Shown here: piece by piece, positions 1-9,128 of the stretch
Position numbering within the stretch: the stretch's first letter is position 1
Layout of the letters: every line of letters starts with the position of its first letter
Assembly (NCBI GenBank): GCA_902826945.1
Contig: CADEGS010000043.1
Location: 1-24,888, forward strand
DNA from: an uncultured bacterium
GTDB lineage: Bacteria > Planctomycetota > UBA1135 > GCA-002686595
Direction: 5' to 3'
DNA length: 24,888 nucleotides
Position numbers and translations under genes: made by a program
Notes under the pieces: generated by a model
Database searches by the model: none
What the model saw: the letters and a program-made list of their open reading frames with translations, nothing else
Told to the model about the DNA's origin: nothing

Positions 1-253
1 CGTCGGGCTTCTCCATGCGCCCGAGGAACTGGCGCGCGTAGGCGGACAGCGTCTCCAGGAAGCGCCGCTGCCCCTCGCGGAAGAGCGTGTCGAAGGCCAG
101 CGAGCTCTTGCCCGACCCCGACACGCCGGTGATCGCCGTCAAGCGGTTGCGCGGGACGTCCACGTCCACGCCGCGCAGGTTGTTCTGCCGGGCCCCGCGG
201 ATGCGGATGAACGCGTCCTGCTGGCGGTTGCGGCCGGCTTCGGGAGGGCTCAT
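1..253 (-). CDS. uvrA: UvrABC excinuclease ATPase subunit A, N-terminal fragment
   Basis: This is the first 84 residues of UvrA, the damage-recognition ATPase of nucleotide excision repair; the gene runs off the left edge of the window. The fragment contains the first ABC ATPase Walker A motif, GVSGSGKSS at about residues 43-51. It is followed by a stretch diagnostic of UvrA ([12 protein letters not shown], then [16 protein letters not shown]). The ATG at 253 is chosen because the conserved UvrA beginning ([20 protein letters not shown]) follows shortly after it. No Shine-Dalgarno is visible. A -10-like TACCAT lies about 90 bases upstream, so uvrA probably has its own promoter and is separate from the suhB operon. 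The family identity is very secure. Confidence 0.95.
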   Translation of the reverse strand, partial: MSPPEAGRNRQQDAFIRIRGARQNNLRGVDVDVPRNRLTAITGVSGSGKSSLAFDTLFREGQRRFLETLSAYARQFLGRMEKPD

Positions 254-340
254 CGGGGCTCTGGCAAGGCCTCCCCGGGCTCCGCGCGGCCCCTCGCGGG
301 GCTCCCCGCGCGTCCTGGACGGGGAGGATCCAAGAGAGCC

Positions 341-346
341 ATGGTA
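341..346 (-). promoter_or_regulatory. uvrA: Possible -10 element for uvrA
   Basis: On the minus strand the sequence reads GGCTACCATGGC. Its TACCAT resembles a sigma70 -10 box and matches the GCTACCAT seen before the TPR gene at 13091. It lies downstream of the suhB terminator and gives uvrA a leader of about 80 bases. No good -35 is visible; a T-rich stretch lies at a plausible distance. Confidence 0.35.
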
Positions 347-365
347 GCCATTCCGGCGCTCCTCG

Positions 366-390
366 AAAAAGGCGACGGATGGCGCCGTTT
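366..390 (-). terminator. Likely intrinsic terminator after suhB
   Basis: Read on the minus strand, GGCG and CGCC (386-383 and 374-371) form a 4-bp stem around an 8-base loop and are followed at once by five T residues (370-366). AAA at 390-388 can pair with TTT at 370-368 across a one-base bulge. It starts six bases past the suhB stop codon. Runs of A or T are rare here, which makes the placement convincing. Confidence 0.55.
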
Positions 391-395
391 CGGGT

Positions 396-1198
396 CTAAT
401 GCCCGGTTCGCCCGCGCCGCAGCCGGGGCCGCAGCAAGGCGTGAACGACCGGGCCGCCGGCCACCAGATGGCCGGCCCGCAGCCAGTCCTCGCCGCCGTC
501 GAAATCGCTGACGCGGCCGCCCGCCTCGCGCACGAGCAGGGCGCCCGCGGCCACGTCGTGCGGCGCCAGGCCGAGCTCCCAGTAGCCGTCGAAGCGCCCG
601 GCGGCGGTGTAGGCCAGGTCGATCGCGGCCGAGCCCATGCGGCGCATGCCGCGCACCTCGGGCAGCAGCGCGTCGAAGTTGGCGCGGTTGTCGCGCTCGC
701 GGTCGCCGCGCACGTAGGGGAAGCCGGTGGCGAGCACGCACTCGGCCAGGCTCCCCGCCGCGCTGACGCGCAGCCGCTCGCCGTTCAGGAAGGCGCCCCC
801 GCCGCGCAGGGCGTGGAAGGTCTCGCCCAGGCGCGGCGCGTGCACGACGGCGACCTCGGGCCGCGCGCCGTCCCAGAGCGCGAGCGAGACCGCGAAGACC
901 GGGATGCGGTGCACGAAGTTGACCGTGCCGTCCAGCGGGTCGAGGAACCAGCGCGGCCCCTCGACCTCGCCCGCGTCGCGCACCTCCTCCTCGGCCTCGA
1001 TCGCGTGCGCGGGGAACGCGGCGCGCAGGCGCGCCACGACCAGCCGCTCGCTCGCGACGTCGGCCTGCGTGACCAGGTCGCGCACCGAGGTCTTGCGCCC
1101 CAGCGCGGCGGGGTCGAGCCGCCCCAGCGTCTCGAGCAGGAGCGCGCCGGCCTCGCGCGCGGCCTCCAGCGCCACGGCCAGGGCGCGCTCGCGCTCGA

Positions 1199-1202
<4 letters not shown>
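396..1202 (-). CDS. suhB: Inositol monophosphatase family protein
   Basis: The 268-residue product belongs to the Mg2+-dependent, Li+-sensitive phosphatase family (inositol monophosphatase/SuhB/CysQ). It has the acidic pair at residues 71-72, the metal-binding signature [11 protein letters not shown] at 88-98, and the C-terminal motif LAPHDVAAG at about 212-220, followed by REAGG. The usual form of the last motif is PWDxAAG, so His replaces the common Trp before the catalytic Asp. The GTG start overlaps the stop of the upstream carboxypeptidase gene by four bases (GTGA), so translation is probably coupled. It is the last gene of the galE-MBL-dacB-suhB operon. Family membership is secure. The substrate (inositol phosphate, histidinol phosphate, PAP or another) cannot be told from sequence, so the gene symbol is provisional. 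Confidence 0.88.
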
Positions 1203-2848
<1,646 letters not shown>

Positions 2849-2878
2849 GAGGGCGGTCGCGCGGGCGCGCATTGTGGT

Positions 2879-3655
2879 CTATGCGCGCACGCGATGCACC
2901 GATCCGTCGCGCGCGATCTCGAGCGCGCCCGAGAAGCGCTCCCGCACCGCTCGCGCGGCGGCCTCGGGGTCGGTCTCGGGATAGAAGTGCGTCAGGACGC
3001 CGCGCGCCGGCGCGGCGTCGGCGAGCAGCTCCGCGGCGCTGGCGGGCGAGAGGTGCTGCGGCGTCGCCAGCGCGTCGGGGAACGAGCACTCGACGAGGAA
3101 CAGGTCCGCCCCGCGCGCCAGGCGCGCCACGGCCGGGTTCGGGCCGGTGTCGCCCGTGTAGGCGAGCGCGCCGCCCTCCTCCCACTCGACGCGCCAGGCG
3201 ACGGCCTCGGGCGAGTGCTCGGTGCGCACGCAGCGCCAGCGCGTGCCGTCGGCCTCGAAGCCGCCCTCGCCGCGCGCGCCGGGCGCGACCTCGAGGCAGC
3301 TCGCGTCGGGGTCGGACGCCCAGCGTCCGAGGGCCTCGGGCGCGCGCTCCAGGAGCCGCGCCAGGCCGGGCGGCCCGACCAGCTGCAGCGGGCCGGCCGC
3401 GACGCGCGGGTTGCGGCGCGCGAAGGCCAGCGCGAACACGTCCAGGCAGTGGTCGAGGTGGTAGTGGCTGAAGACGACGCGGCGCACGTCCTCGAGCCGC
3501 ACGCCGACCCCGGCCAGCGCGCGCACGGAGCCCGGCCCGCAGTCGAGCAGCGTCACGGGCGCCCCCGGGCCGCGCCGCAGCGCGTAGCCCGCGCAGCCGT
3601 GCCCGACGCGCGGCAGGATCGAGCCCGCGCCGAGCACGAGCAGCTCGGCCGTCAT
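2879..3655 (-). CDS. Metallo-beta-lactamase-fold hydrolase (RNase Z-like)
   Basis: The 258-residue protein has the binuclear zinc site of the MBL superfamily: HYHLDH at 64-69, His147 in TEHS, Asp169 in TGDT, and further histidines at 201 and 223 (THFYPE). The beginning (ELLVLGAGS, then LLDCGPGS near 37-43) and the SHYHLDH motif most resemble RNase Z/ElaC-like and related phosphodiesterase members. The protein is shorter than typical RNase Z (about 300 residues), and I see no clear exosite arm, so tRNA 3'-processing is only one possibility. Its ATG overlaps the galE stop (ATGA), placing it second in the galE operon. The family call is secure; the substrate is unknown. Confidence 0.85.
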   Translation of the reverse strand: MTAELLVLGAGSILPRVGHGCAGYALRRGPGAPVTLLDCGPGSVRALAGVGVRLEDVRRVVFSHYHLDHCLDVFALAFARRNPRVAAGPLQLVGPPGLARLLERAPEALGRWASDPDASCLEVAPGARGEGGFEADGTRWRCVRTEHSPEAVAWRVEWEEGGALAYTGDTGPNPAVARLARGADLFLVECSFPDALATPQHLSPASAAELLADAAPARGVLTHFYPETDPEAAARAVRERFSGALEIARDGSVHRVRA

Positions 3656-4680
3656 CGGAGGCCGCCCGGGTGCGCGCGGTGGAAGGCCCAGGCGTGCGCG
3701 ACGATCGTCTCGAGCGCGGCGTGCCGCGGGACCCAGCCGAGCCGCTCGCGGGCGCGCGTGCCGCCGCTGACCAGGCGCGCGGGGTCGCCCGGGCGCCGCG
3801 CGACGACGCGCGCGGCGATCGCGCGCCCGGTCACGCGCCGCGCCGTCTCGACCACCTCGCGCACGCTGAAGCCCTCGCCCGTGCCGAGGTTGCACAGCAG
3901 CGCCCGCTCGTCCGCCTGCAGCGCGCACAAGGCGCGCACGTGGGCGTCTGCGAGGTCGCACACGTGCACGTAGTCGCGCACGCAGGTGCCGTCGGGGGTG
4001 TCGTAGTCCTCGCCGTAGATCTCGAGCTCGGCGCGCGCCCCGCTCGCGACCTGCAAGACGAGCGGGATCAGGTGCGTCTCGGGGTCGTGCACCTCGCCCA
4101 GATCGCCGCCGGGGTCCGCGCCGGCCGCGTTGAAGTAGCGCAGCGCGGCGAAGCGCAGGCCGTAGGCCGCGGCGTAGTCGGCCAGCATGTGCTCGATGCA
4201 CAGCTTCGTGCGCCCGTAGGGGTTGATGGGGCGCTGCGGGTGGTCCTCGGTGATCGGGACCGAGACCGGCTCGCCGAAGGTCGCGCAGGTCGAGGAGAAC
4301 ACGATCTCCCCGCAGCCCGCCGCGCGCATCGCCTCGAGCAGGTTCCAGGTGCAGACCACGTTCTCGCCCCAGTACTTGGCCGGGGCGACGACCGACTCCC
4401 CCACGTAGCACTTGGCCGCGAAGTGCACCACGGCGCGCGGGCGGTGGCGCGCGAAGACCTGCGCGAGGCGCTCCCGGTCGGCCAGGTCGGCCTGCTCGAA
4501 GGGGACGTCGCCCGCGGCCGCGCGGTGGCCGGTCGAGAGGTTGTCGAGCACGATCACGCGCGCGCCCAGCCGCGCCAGGAGGCGCACGGTGTGGCTGCCG
4601 ATGTAGCCCGCCCCGCCGCACACGAGGATCGTCCCGGCGGGCGCGCGCAGCGGCCCGCGCGTGTCGTGCTCGGCGCTCAT
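3652..4680 (-). CDS. galE: UDP-glucose 4-epimerase
   Basis: This NAD-dependent extended short-chain dehydrogenase interconverts UDP-glucose and UDP-galactose, supplying sugar nucleotides for envelope polysaccharides. The Rossmann motif GGAGYIGSH lies at 22-30, followed by LDNLSTGH. The catalytic Ser/Thr lies in SSTCATFGE (about 129-137), and the Tyr-Lys pair is Y155 and K159 in NPYGRTK. RYFNAAGAD (181-189) and DGTCVRDYVHV (230-240) are hallmarks of GalE proper rather than of related dehydratases. The length (342 residues) is normal. It heads a four-gene minus-strand operon. A TTGGAA-16-TATCCT promoter ends ten bases before the ATG, and no Shine-Dalgarno is present. Confidence is high. Confidence 0.94.
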   Translation of the reverse strand: MSAEHDTRGPLRAPAGTILVCGGAGYIGSHTVRLLARLGARVIVLDNLSTGHRAAAGDVPFEQADLADRERLAQVFARHRPRAVVHFAAKCYVGESVVAPAKYWGENVVCTWNLLEAMRAAGCGEIVFSSTCATFGEPVSVPITEDHPQRPINPYGRTKLCIEHMLADYAAAYGLRFAALRYFNAAGADPGGDLGEVHDPETHLIPLVLQVASGARAELEIYGEDYDTPDGTCVRDYVHVCDLADAHVRALCALQADERALLCNLGTGEGFSVREVVETARRVTGRAIAARVVARRPGDPARLVSGGTRARERLGWVPRHAALETIVAHAWAFHRAHPGGLR

Positions 4681-4690
4681 GTGCGGGAGC

Positions 4691-4718
4691 AGGATAGGGT
4701 TCTCGCCGCGCGTTCCAA
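4691..4718 (-). promoter_or_regulatory. galE: Promoter of the galE operon
   Basis: On the minus strand, TTGGAA (4718-4713) and TATCCT (4696-4691) are separated by 16 bases, a good sigma70 arrangement in an otherwise very GC-rich stretch. Only ten bases lie between the -10 and the galE ATG, so the predicted leader is about four bases or less. Confidence 0.5.
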
Positions 4719-4738
4719 GGCCGACGGCGGCGCGCGCG

Positions 4739-6067
4739 TCAGCGCGCGCGCCGGAGCGCGCCCAGGGCGCTGACGTCGGCCCAGAAGGAAGGCCAGCTCT
4801 TCGCGACGCAACCGGCGTCGCGCACCGCCACGCCCGGCCGCAGCAGGCCGAGGAGCGCGAAGGCGAACGCCATGCGGTGGTCGCCCTCGGGCTCGAGCAG
4901 CACCTCCTCCGGCGCGCTCCCCGGCGCGCCGGGTCCGACCACCAGCGCGCCCTCCTCGACCGCCGCCGCCCACCCGGCGCGCGCGAGGCCGCGCGCGAGG
5001 CCCGCCAGCCGGTCGCTCTCCTTCCCGCGCAAGCCGGCCAGGCCCGTGAGGCGGCTGCGAGCGCCCGCGACCAGGGCGGCGCCGGCCGCGAGCGCCGCGA
5101 GCACCGGCGCGAGGTCGGGCGCGTCGGCGAGGTCGAGCTCCGCCCCGCGCACGGGACGGCCCGCGGCCCGCGCGCCCCCGGCCTCGTCGCGCGCGTCGCA
5201 GCCGAAGGCGCGCAGGTGCTCGACGATGCGCCAGTCGCCCTGCGCGGAGCGCTCGTCGCGTCCCGTGACCGCGACGCGGCCGCCCGACAGGCAGCCGGCG
5301 GCGAGCGCGACCGCCGCCGACGAGGCGTCGGCCTCGATCGCGAGCGGCGCCGGCGGCGCGGCCAGCGGGCCCTGCACGCGCCAGGGCCGCTCCGCCTCGC
5401 CGCGCTCCACGCGCGCGCCGAAGCGCTCGAGCACGGCGATCGTCACGTCCACGTAGGGCCGGCTGGGGAGCGCGCCGACCACCTCGATGGCGCACGCGCC
5501 GGGGTGCGCGGCGGCGGCGAGCAGGAGCGCGCTCAGCTCCTGGCTGGACGCGGGCCGCTCGAGCCGGGCCTCCTCCGGCGCGCGCGCCAGCGGCTCGAGG
5601 GCGAGCGGCCAGCCGTCCGCGCGCGCGAGCCCGCGCACGCCCGCGCCCGAGCGGCGCAGCGCCTCGAAGAGCGGCGCGCTCGCGCGCGCCCGCAGGCTGC
5701 CCCGCGCCTCGACCAGCGCCGGGCCGCCGCCGCCCCACGCGACGAGCGCGGTCGCCAGCCGTGCCAGCGTCGCCGACTCGCCCGCGACGAGCGGCGCGCG
5801 CGCGTCGAGCGGCGGGCCCGCGCCCGCGACGCGCAGCGATCCCGCCTCGGCGCGGTCCGGCTCGAGGCGCGCCCCGAGCGCGCTCGCGAGCTCGGCCGCG
5901 GCCCCGACGTCCTCCCCCCCGGGCAGCCCGGCGAGGCGCGTGGTCCCGCGCGCGGCGGCCGCCGCCAGGAGCGCGCGCTGAGCGATCGACTTCGATCCCG
6001 GCGGCCGCAGCGAGCCCTCGAGCGGGGGCCCCGGCCGCAGGCCGTCGATCGAGGCGCGCTCCCTCAT
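4739..6067 (-). CDS. aroA: 3-phosphoshikimate 1-carboxyvinyltransferase (EPSP synthase)
   Basis: AroA joins phosphoenolpyruvate to shikimate-3-phosphate in aromatic amino acid synthesis. The 442-residue length fits. Visible active-site motifs: PGSKSIAQR (24-31; Lys26, Arg31), SSQELSALL (174-182), DAPDLAP (315-321; catalytic Asp318), RGKESDR (347-353; Glu350, Arg353), GDHRM (395-399) and CVAKSWPSF (420-428; Lys423). The phosphoenolpyruvate-site loop, usually GNAGTxxR, reads GESATLAR at 96-103. This puts Ala where E. coli has Gly96. The ATG at 6067 is preferred because a -10-like TACAAT lies nine bases upstream and the family's conserved start follows closely. An in-frame ATG at 6103 would add a non-conserved tail that includes this promoter. 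It is divergent from purC. The function is secure. Confidence 0.93.
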   Translation of the reverse strand: MRERASIDGLRPGPPLEGSLRPPGSKSIAQRALLAAAAARGTTRLAGLPGGEDVGAAAELASALGARLEPDRAEAGSLRVAGAGPPLDARAPLVAGESATLARLATALVAWGGGGPALVEARGSLRARASAPLFEALRRSGAGVRGLARADGWPLALEPLARAPEEARLERPASSQELSALLLAAAAHPGACAIEVVGALPSRPYVDVTIAVLERFGARVERGEAERPWRVQGPLAAPPAPLAIEADASSAAVALAAGCLSGGRVAVTGRDERSAQGDWRIVEHLRAFGCDARDEAGGARAAGRPVRGAELDLADAPDLAPVLAALAAGAALVAGARSRLTGLAGLRGKESDRLAGLARGLARAGWAAAVEEGALVVGPGAPGSAPEEVLLEPEGDHRMAFAFALLGLLRPGVAVRDAGCVAKSWPSFWADVSALGALRRAR

Positions 6068-6076
6068 CGGGCCGCC

Positions 6077-6082
6077 ATTGTA
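6077..6082 (-). promoter_or_regulatory. aroA: Likely -10 element of aroA
   Basis: TACAAT on the minus strand (5 of 6 to TATAAT) ends nine bases before the aroA ATG, predicting a leader of about three bases. No good -35 is seen. The same bases supply most of the -35 of the divergent purC promoter, so the two promoters overlap. Confidence 0.45.
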
Positions 6083-6106
6083 GGCCGAGCGGAGCACTGC
6101 CATACT
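6078..6106 (+). promoter_or_regulatory. purC: Promoter of purC-purE-mtnA
   Basis: TTGTAG (6078-6083) and CATACT (6101-6106) are separated by exactly 17 bases. Transcription would begin near 6113. The roughly 26-base leader contains a strong AGGAGG at 6129-6134 just before the TTG start. The promoter overlaps the aroA -10 on the opposite strand. Confidence 0.55.
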
Positions 6107-6128
6107 CCGGGGCCCTTCGCCGCAATCA

Positions 6129-6134
6129 GGAGGA
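6129..6134 (+). promoter_or_regulatory. purC: Shine-Dalgarno AGGAGG fixing the purC TTG start
   Basis: A perfect AGGAGG is followed by five bases and then TTG at 6139. Most genes here lack any such site, so it decides the start of purC in favour of this unusual initiation codon. Confidence 0.75.
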
Positions 6135-6138
6135 CGCC

Positions 6139-7053
6139 TTGATCGGAACGGACATCTACGTCGGTCGCAGGAAGACCCTGGGTCAGCTCGCCCTGTCGCA
6201 CTCGGGCAAGGTGCGCGACATCTACCCCGTGGGCTCCGACCGCCTGCTCTTCGTCACCTCGGACCGCGTCTCGGCCTTCGACGTCGTGCTGCCGCGCGGC
6301 ATCCCGCACAAGGGGCGCGCGCTGACGGCGGTCACCGCGCACTGGTTCCGGGCCACGCGCGACATCGTGCCGAACCACCTGCTCTCGACCGACGTGGCCG
6401 ACGTGCCCGGGCTCGACGCGCAGAGCCGCGAGGAGCTGGCCGGGCGCGTGATGCTCGTGCAGAAGCTCAAGCCGACGACGGTCGAGTGGGTCGTGCGCGG
6501 CTACATCGCCGGCTCGGGCTGGAAGGAGTACCAGAAGACCGGGACGGTGTGCGGCATCCCGCTGCCCGCCGGGCTGGCCTTCTGCCAGCGGCTGCCGCGG
6601 CCGATCCTGACGCCGACCACGAAGGACGACCTGCACGACCTGCCGCTGACGCCCGAGCAGGCGCGCCAGCGCGTCGGCGCGGACCTGTTCGAGCGCGCCG
6701 AGGCGGCCGCCCTGGCGCTCTTCGAGCGCGGCACGCGCGTGCTCGAGCGCCTCGGCATCCTGCTCGCCGACACGAAGTTCGAGTTCGGCACGAAGGACGG
6801 CGAGCTGTGCCTGATCGACGAGGTGCTGACGCAGGACAGCTCGCGCTTCTGGCCCGCCGACCGCTACAAGACCGGCGTCAACCAGCCGAGCTACGATAAG
6901 CAGGTGCTGCGCGACTACCTCGAGACGCTGGACTGGAACAAGGAGCCGCCCGGACCGGAGCTGCCCGACGCGATCGTCGAGCAGGTCTCCGAGCGCTACC
7001 TCGAGATCTGCCAGCGCATCACGGGCGCCCTGCCGGAAGGGGTGCGCTCGTGA
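6139..7053 (+). CDS. purC: Phosphoribosylaminoimidazole-succinocarboxamide synthase
   Basis: SAICAR synthase ligates aspartate to CAIR in purine synthesis. At 304 residues it belongs to the long form found in many bacteria and eukaryotes rather than the roughly 240-residue E. coli type. Signatures are SGKVRDIY and FVTSDRVSAFDVVLP near the N-terminus, VRGYIAGSGWKEY in the middle, LADTKFEFG, and IDEVLTQDSSRFW with the following DRY. The start is the TTG at 6139, set five bases after a perfect AGGAGG; the first upstream ATG candidates would reach into the promoter. The stop overlaps the purE GTG by four bases (GTGA). It leads the purC-purE-mtnA operon. Confidence 0.94.
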   Translation: MIGTDIYVGRRKTLGQLALSHSGKVRDIYPVGSDRLLFVTSDRVSAFDVVLPRGIPHKGRALTAVTAHWFRATRDIVPNHLLSTDVADVPGLDAQSREELAGRVMLVQKLKPTTVEWVVRGYIAGSGWKEYQKTGTVCGIPLPAGLAFCQRLPRPILTPTTKDDLHDLPLTPEQARQRVGADLFERAEAAALALFERGTRVLERLGILLADTKFEFGTKDGELCLIDEVLTQDSSRFWPADRYKTGVNQPSYDKQVLRDYLETLDWNKEPPGPELPDAIVEQVSERYLEICQRITGALPEGVRS

Positions 7054-7541
7054 GCGTCGCGCTCTTGATGGGGTCGGACTCCGACTACCCGCGCCTGGAG
7101 GCCTGCGTGCAGACGCTGCGCTCGCTCGACGTCGGGGTCGAGGTGCGCGTGCTCTCCGCCCACCGCACGCCGGCGCAGCTCGTCGACTTCGTCGAGAAGG
7201 CGCCCGGACGGGGCGTGCGCGTGTTCCTGTGCGCCGCCGGGGGGGCCGCGCACCTGGCGGGCGTCGTCGCCGCGCACACCGACCTGCCGGTGATCGGCAT
7301 CCCGATGGACAACCCGCCGCTGGGCGGCCTGGACGCGCTGCTCGCCACGGTGCAGATGCCGGGCGGGATTCCCGTGGCGGCCGTCGCGGTCGGCGGCGGC
7401 GGCCCGACGAACGCGGCCCTGTTCGCCGCGCGCATGCTGGCGCTCTCCGATCCGGACCTCGCCCGACGCCTGGCCGCGTACCGCCGCGAGCAGTCCGACA
7501 AGGTGCTCGCGAAGGACGCGGCGCTGCAGAAGAAGCTCTGA
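7050..7541 (+). CDS. purE: N5-carboxyaminoimidazole ribonucleotide mutase (PurE)
   Basis: PurE converts N5-CAIR to CAIR, the step before PurC. The 163-residue length is standard. The phosphate-binding loop MGSDSDYP is at 7-14, SAHRTP at 36-41, [16 protein letters not shown] at 62-77 and PVIGIPM at 80-86, followed by [17 protein letters not shown]. The GTG start overlaps the purC stop, so translation is probably coupled. No purK lies next to it, so whether this is the class I mutase or a CO2-using class II form cannot be decided from context alone. The motif spelling is class I-like. Confidence 0.94.
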   Translation: MSVALLMGSDSDYPRLEACVQTLRSLDVGVEVRVLSAHRTPAQLVDFVEKAPGRGVRVFLCAAGGAAHLAGVVAAHTDLPVIGIPMDNPPLGGLDALLATVQMPGGIPVAAVAVGGGGPTNAALFAARMLALSDPDLARRLAAYRREQSDKVLAKDAALQKKL

Positions 7542-7563
7542 GATCCATGGCGGCGGGCGACGC

Positions 7564-8628
7564 ATGAGCCTGCGCGCCGTGGAATGGACGGGCGGGCCGC
7601 GCGGCTGCGCCCGGCTGCTCGACCAGACGCTCTTGCCGGGCGACGTGCGCACGATCGACGTGCGCAGCGTCCCGCAGATGGTGGACGCGATCGCGCGCCT
7701 GGCGGTGCGCGGGGCGCCCGCGATCGGCGTCGCCGCGGCCTACGGGGTGGTGCTGGGCGTGCAGCCCGCGGCCGGCGGCACGCCCGCCGCGGCGCTCGAG
7801 GCCGCGCGCGTGGCCGCGCTGGCCCTGGGCGGCACGCGGCCCACGGCGGTGAACCTGTTCGGGATGCTCGAGCGCATGCTGGCGCTGGCGCAGGACGAGA
7901 GCGGATCGTGCGCGAGCGGCGAGGCGCTGCTCGCGCGCCTGCTCGCGGAGGCCGACGCGATCGCCGCCGAGGTCGAGAGCGAGTGCCGCCGCATGGGCGA
8001 GCACGGCGCCGGCCTGCTGCGCGAGGGCATGCGGGTCCTGACGCACTGCAACGCGGGCGCGCTCGCGACGGTCGGGATCGGGACGGCGCTGGCCCCGCTC
8101 TACGTGGCGACCGAGCGCGGGCTGCGCGTGCAGGTCTTCGCCGACGAGACGCGTCCCCTGCTGCAGGGCGCGCGGCTCACGGCCTGGGAGCTGGCCCGTG
8201 CGGGGATCGAGGTCACGCTCATCGCCGACAGCGCCGCCGCCAGCCTCATGCGCGCCGGGCGCATCGACCTGGTCTTCGTCGGCGCCGACCGCATCGCGCG
8301 CAACGGCGACGTGTGCAACAAGATCGGCACGTACGGCGTCGCGGTGCTGGCGGCCGAGCACGGCGTGCCCTTCTACGCCGTCGCGCCGCTCTCGACCTTC
8401 GACCCGCGCGCAGAGAGCGGCGCCGACATCCCGATCGAGGAGCGCGAGGGCGACGAGCTCACGCGCGCCTTCGGCGCCGCGCTCCCCGCGCGCGTGCGCG
8501 TCTACAACCCCGCCTTCGACGTCACGCCCGCGGCCAGGATCCGCGGCCTGGTGACCGAGCACGGGATCCTCGAGCGCCCGACGCGCGCCTCGGTCGAGGA
8601 CCTGCTGCGCACCCACGGGCGGCTGTAG
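7564..8628 (+). CDS. mtnA: S-methyl-5-thioribose-1-phosphate isomerase
   Basis: MtnA isomerises methylthioribose-1-phosphate to the ribulose form in the methionine salvage pathway. It belongs to the eIF2B-alpha-like sugar-phosphate isomerase superfamily. The 354-residue length is normal. [13 protein letters not shown] is at 49-61, the catalytic Cys162 sits in [24 protein letters not shown] at 194-206, and the catalytic Asp242 in [19 protein letters not shown]. The motif set separates it from eIF2B and ribose-1,5-bisphosphate isomerases. It begins 22 bases after purE and probably shares its transcript. No other methionine-salvage gene is in the window. A few related enzymes act on 5-deoxyribose phosphate, which remains possible. 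Confidence 0.92.
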   Translation: MSLRAVEWTGGPRGCARLLDQTLLPGDVRTIDVRSVPQMVDAIARLAVRGAPAIGVAAAYGVVLGVQPAAGGTPAAALEAARVAALALGGTRPTAVNLFGMLERMLALAQDESGSCASGEALLARLLAEADAIAAEVESECRRMGEHGAGLLREGMRVLTHCNAGALATVGIGTALAPLYVATERGLRVQVFADETRPLLQGARLTAWELARAGIEVTLIADSAAASLMRAGRIDLVFVGADRIARNGDVCNKIGTYGVAVLAAEHGVPFYAVAPLSTFDPRAESGADIPIEEREGDELTRAFGAALPARVRVYNPAFDVTPAARIRGLVTEHGILERPTRASVEDLLRTHGRL

Positions 8629-8693
8629 CCCGGGCGTCGCCCGTGGGATCGGGCGGCCCGGCCGCGGGCATTCGCGGTTCGCGTTCAGTCCCC

Positions 8694-8727
8694 GCCCGAC
8701 GGCGGACGATCGTGCCTCCCGTCGGGC
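8694..8727 (+). repeat. Inverted repeat in the mtnA/8754 intergenic region
   Basis: GCCCGACGG (8694-8702) and CCGTCGGGC (8719-8727) are perfect 9-base inverted arms around a 16-base loop, ending 26 bases before the ATG at 8754. It lies in the 125-base gap between mtnA and the next gene. It could be a leader hairpin, an operator or a terminator without a T tract. A chance origin is possible in DNA this rich in G and C. I see no convincing promoter in this gap. Confidence 0.35.
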
Positions 8728-8753
8728 TCCTCCCCCCCGCGGCCCGCGACCCC

Positions 8754-9110
8754 ATGAGCTCCGATCCGAGCGACGACGACCAGAAGGTCCCGGTCCACAC
8801 GCACACCCCGCGCCCCGACGAGCTGTCGCGCGAGTCGTTCGAGTTCATCGCCGCGGTGGACCGCTACAAGCGCCGCCACATGCGCTCGTTCCTGGAGGAC
8901 ACGGAGGTCCTGGGCGTCCTGGCGAGCCTCGGCTACGCGCTCCCCGGCGCGGCGCCGGCCGACCCGTCGGGCGACGAGATCGAGGCCTTCAGCGCCGCGA
9001 AGGGCCGCTACCGGGTCGAGCAGGGACGGCTCTTCCCGACCTGGAGCGAGGTCTTCGAGCTCCTGCTCCAGCTCGGCTACCGCCGCCCCGGCCGCGAGGA
9101 CGCGGCCTAG
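8754..9110 (+). CDS. Hypothetical small protein with two copies of a 31-residue motif
   Basis: I do not recognise a named family. The 118-residue protein has a polar, acidic beginning, then two ungapped copies of one motif at residues 31-61 and 79-109. The copies share F, AA, RY, R, F, EV, L, L and GY at identical spacing, 13 of 31 positions identical. Each copy reads as an amphipathic helix with RY, a basic stretch, an aromatic, T/S-E-V, and a Leu-rich helix ending LGY. No signal peptide, membrane segment or Cys pair is visible, so it is probably cytoplasmic. The basic helix pair could suit nucleic-acid or protein binding, but that is a guess. The ATG at 8754 is chosen; a GTG at 8712 would add 14 Pro-rich residues. 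It converges on glyA. Confidence 0.72.
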   Translation: MSSDPSDDDQKVPVHTHTPRPDELSRESFEFIAAVDRYKRRHMRSFLEDTEVLGVLASLGYALPGAAPADPSGDEIEAFSAAKGRYRVEQGRLFPTWSEVFELLLQLGYRRPGREDAA

Positions 9111-9128
9111 CAGCCTGCCACGGGCCGC
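9102..9128. terminator. Possible bidirectional terminator hairpin between convergent genes
   Basis: GCGGCC (9102-9107) and GGCCGC (9123-9128) form inverted arms spanning the 17-base gap between the 8754-9110 gene and glyA, each arm touching a TAG stop codon. No T tract follows on either strand, so the call is weak. Confidence 0.25.

Noticed and set aside
250..351. A 33-codon open frame upstream of uvrA whose TGA overlaps the uvrA ATG
   Set aside because: Its beginning contains the GCTACCAT element that looks like the uvrA -10, the product is an Arg/Pro/Gly-rich low-complexity peptide, and no ribosome-binding site is present.
2849..2872. ATG at 2872 as the dacB start
   Set aside because: It lies inside CACAATGCGCG, a string also present as a likely -10 upstream of glyA. 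The extra eight residues are Arg/Ala-rich and not needed for the signal segment. It remains possible.
6068..6103. Upstream in-frame ATG at 6103 as the aroA start
   Set aside because: It would add 12 residues with no family match, and the extension contains the TACAAT -10 element placed correctly for the ATG at 6067.
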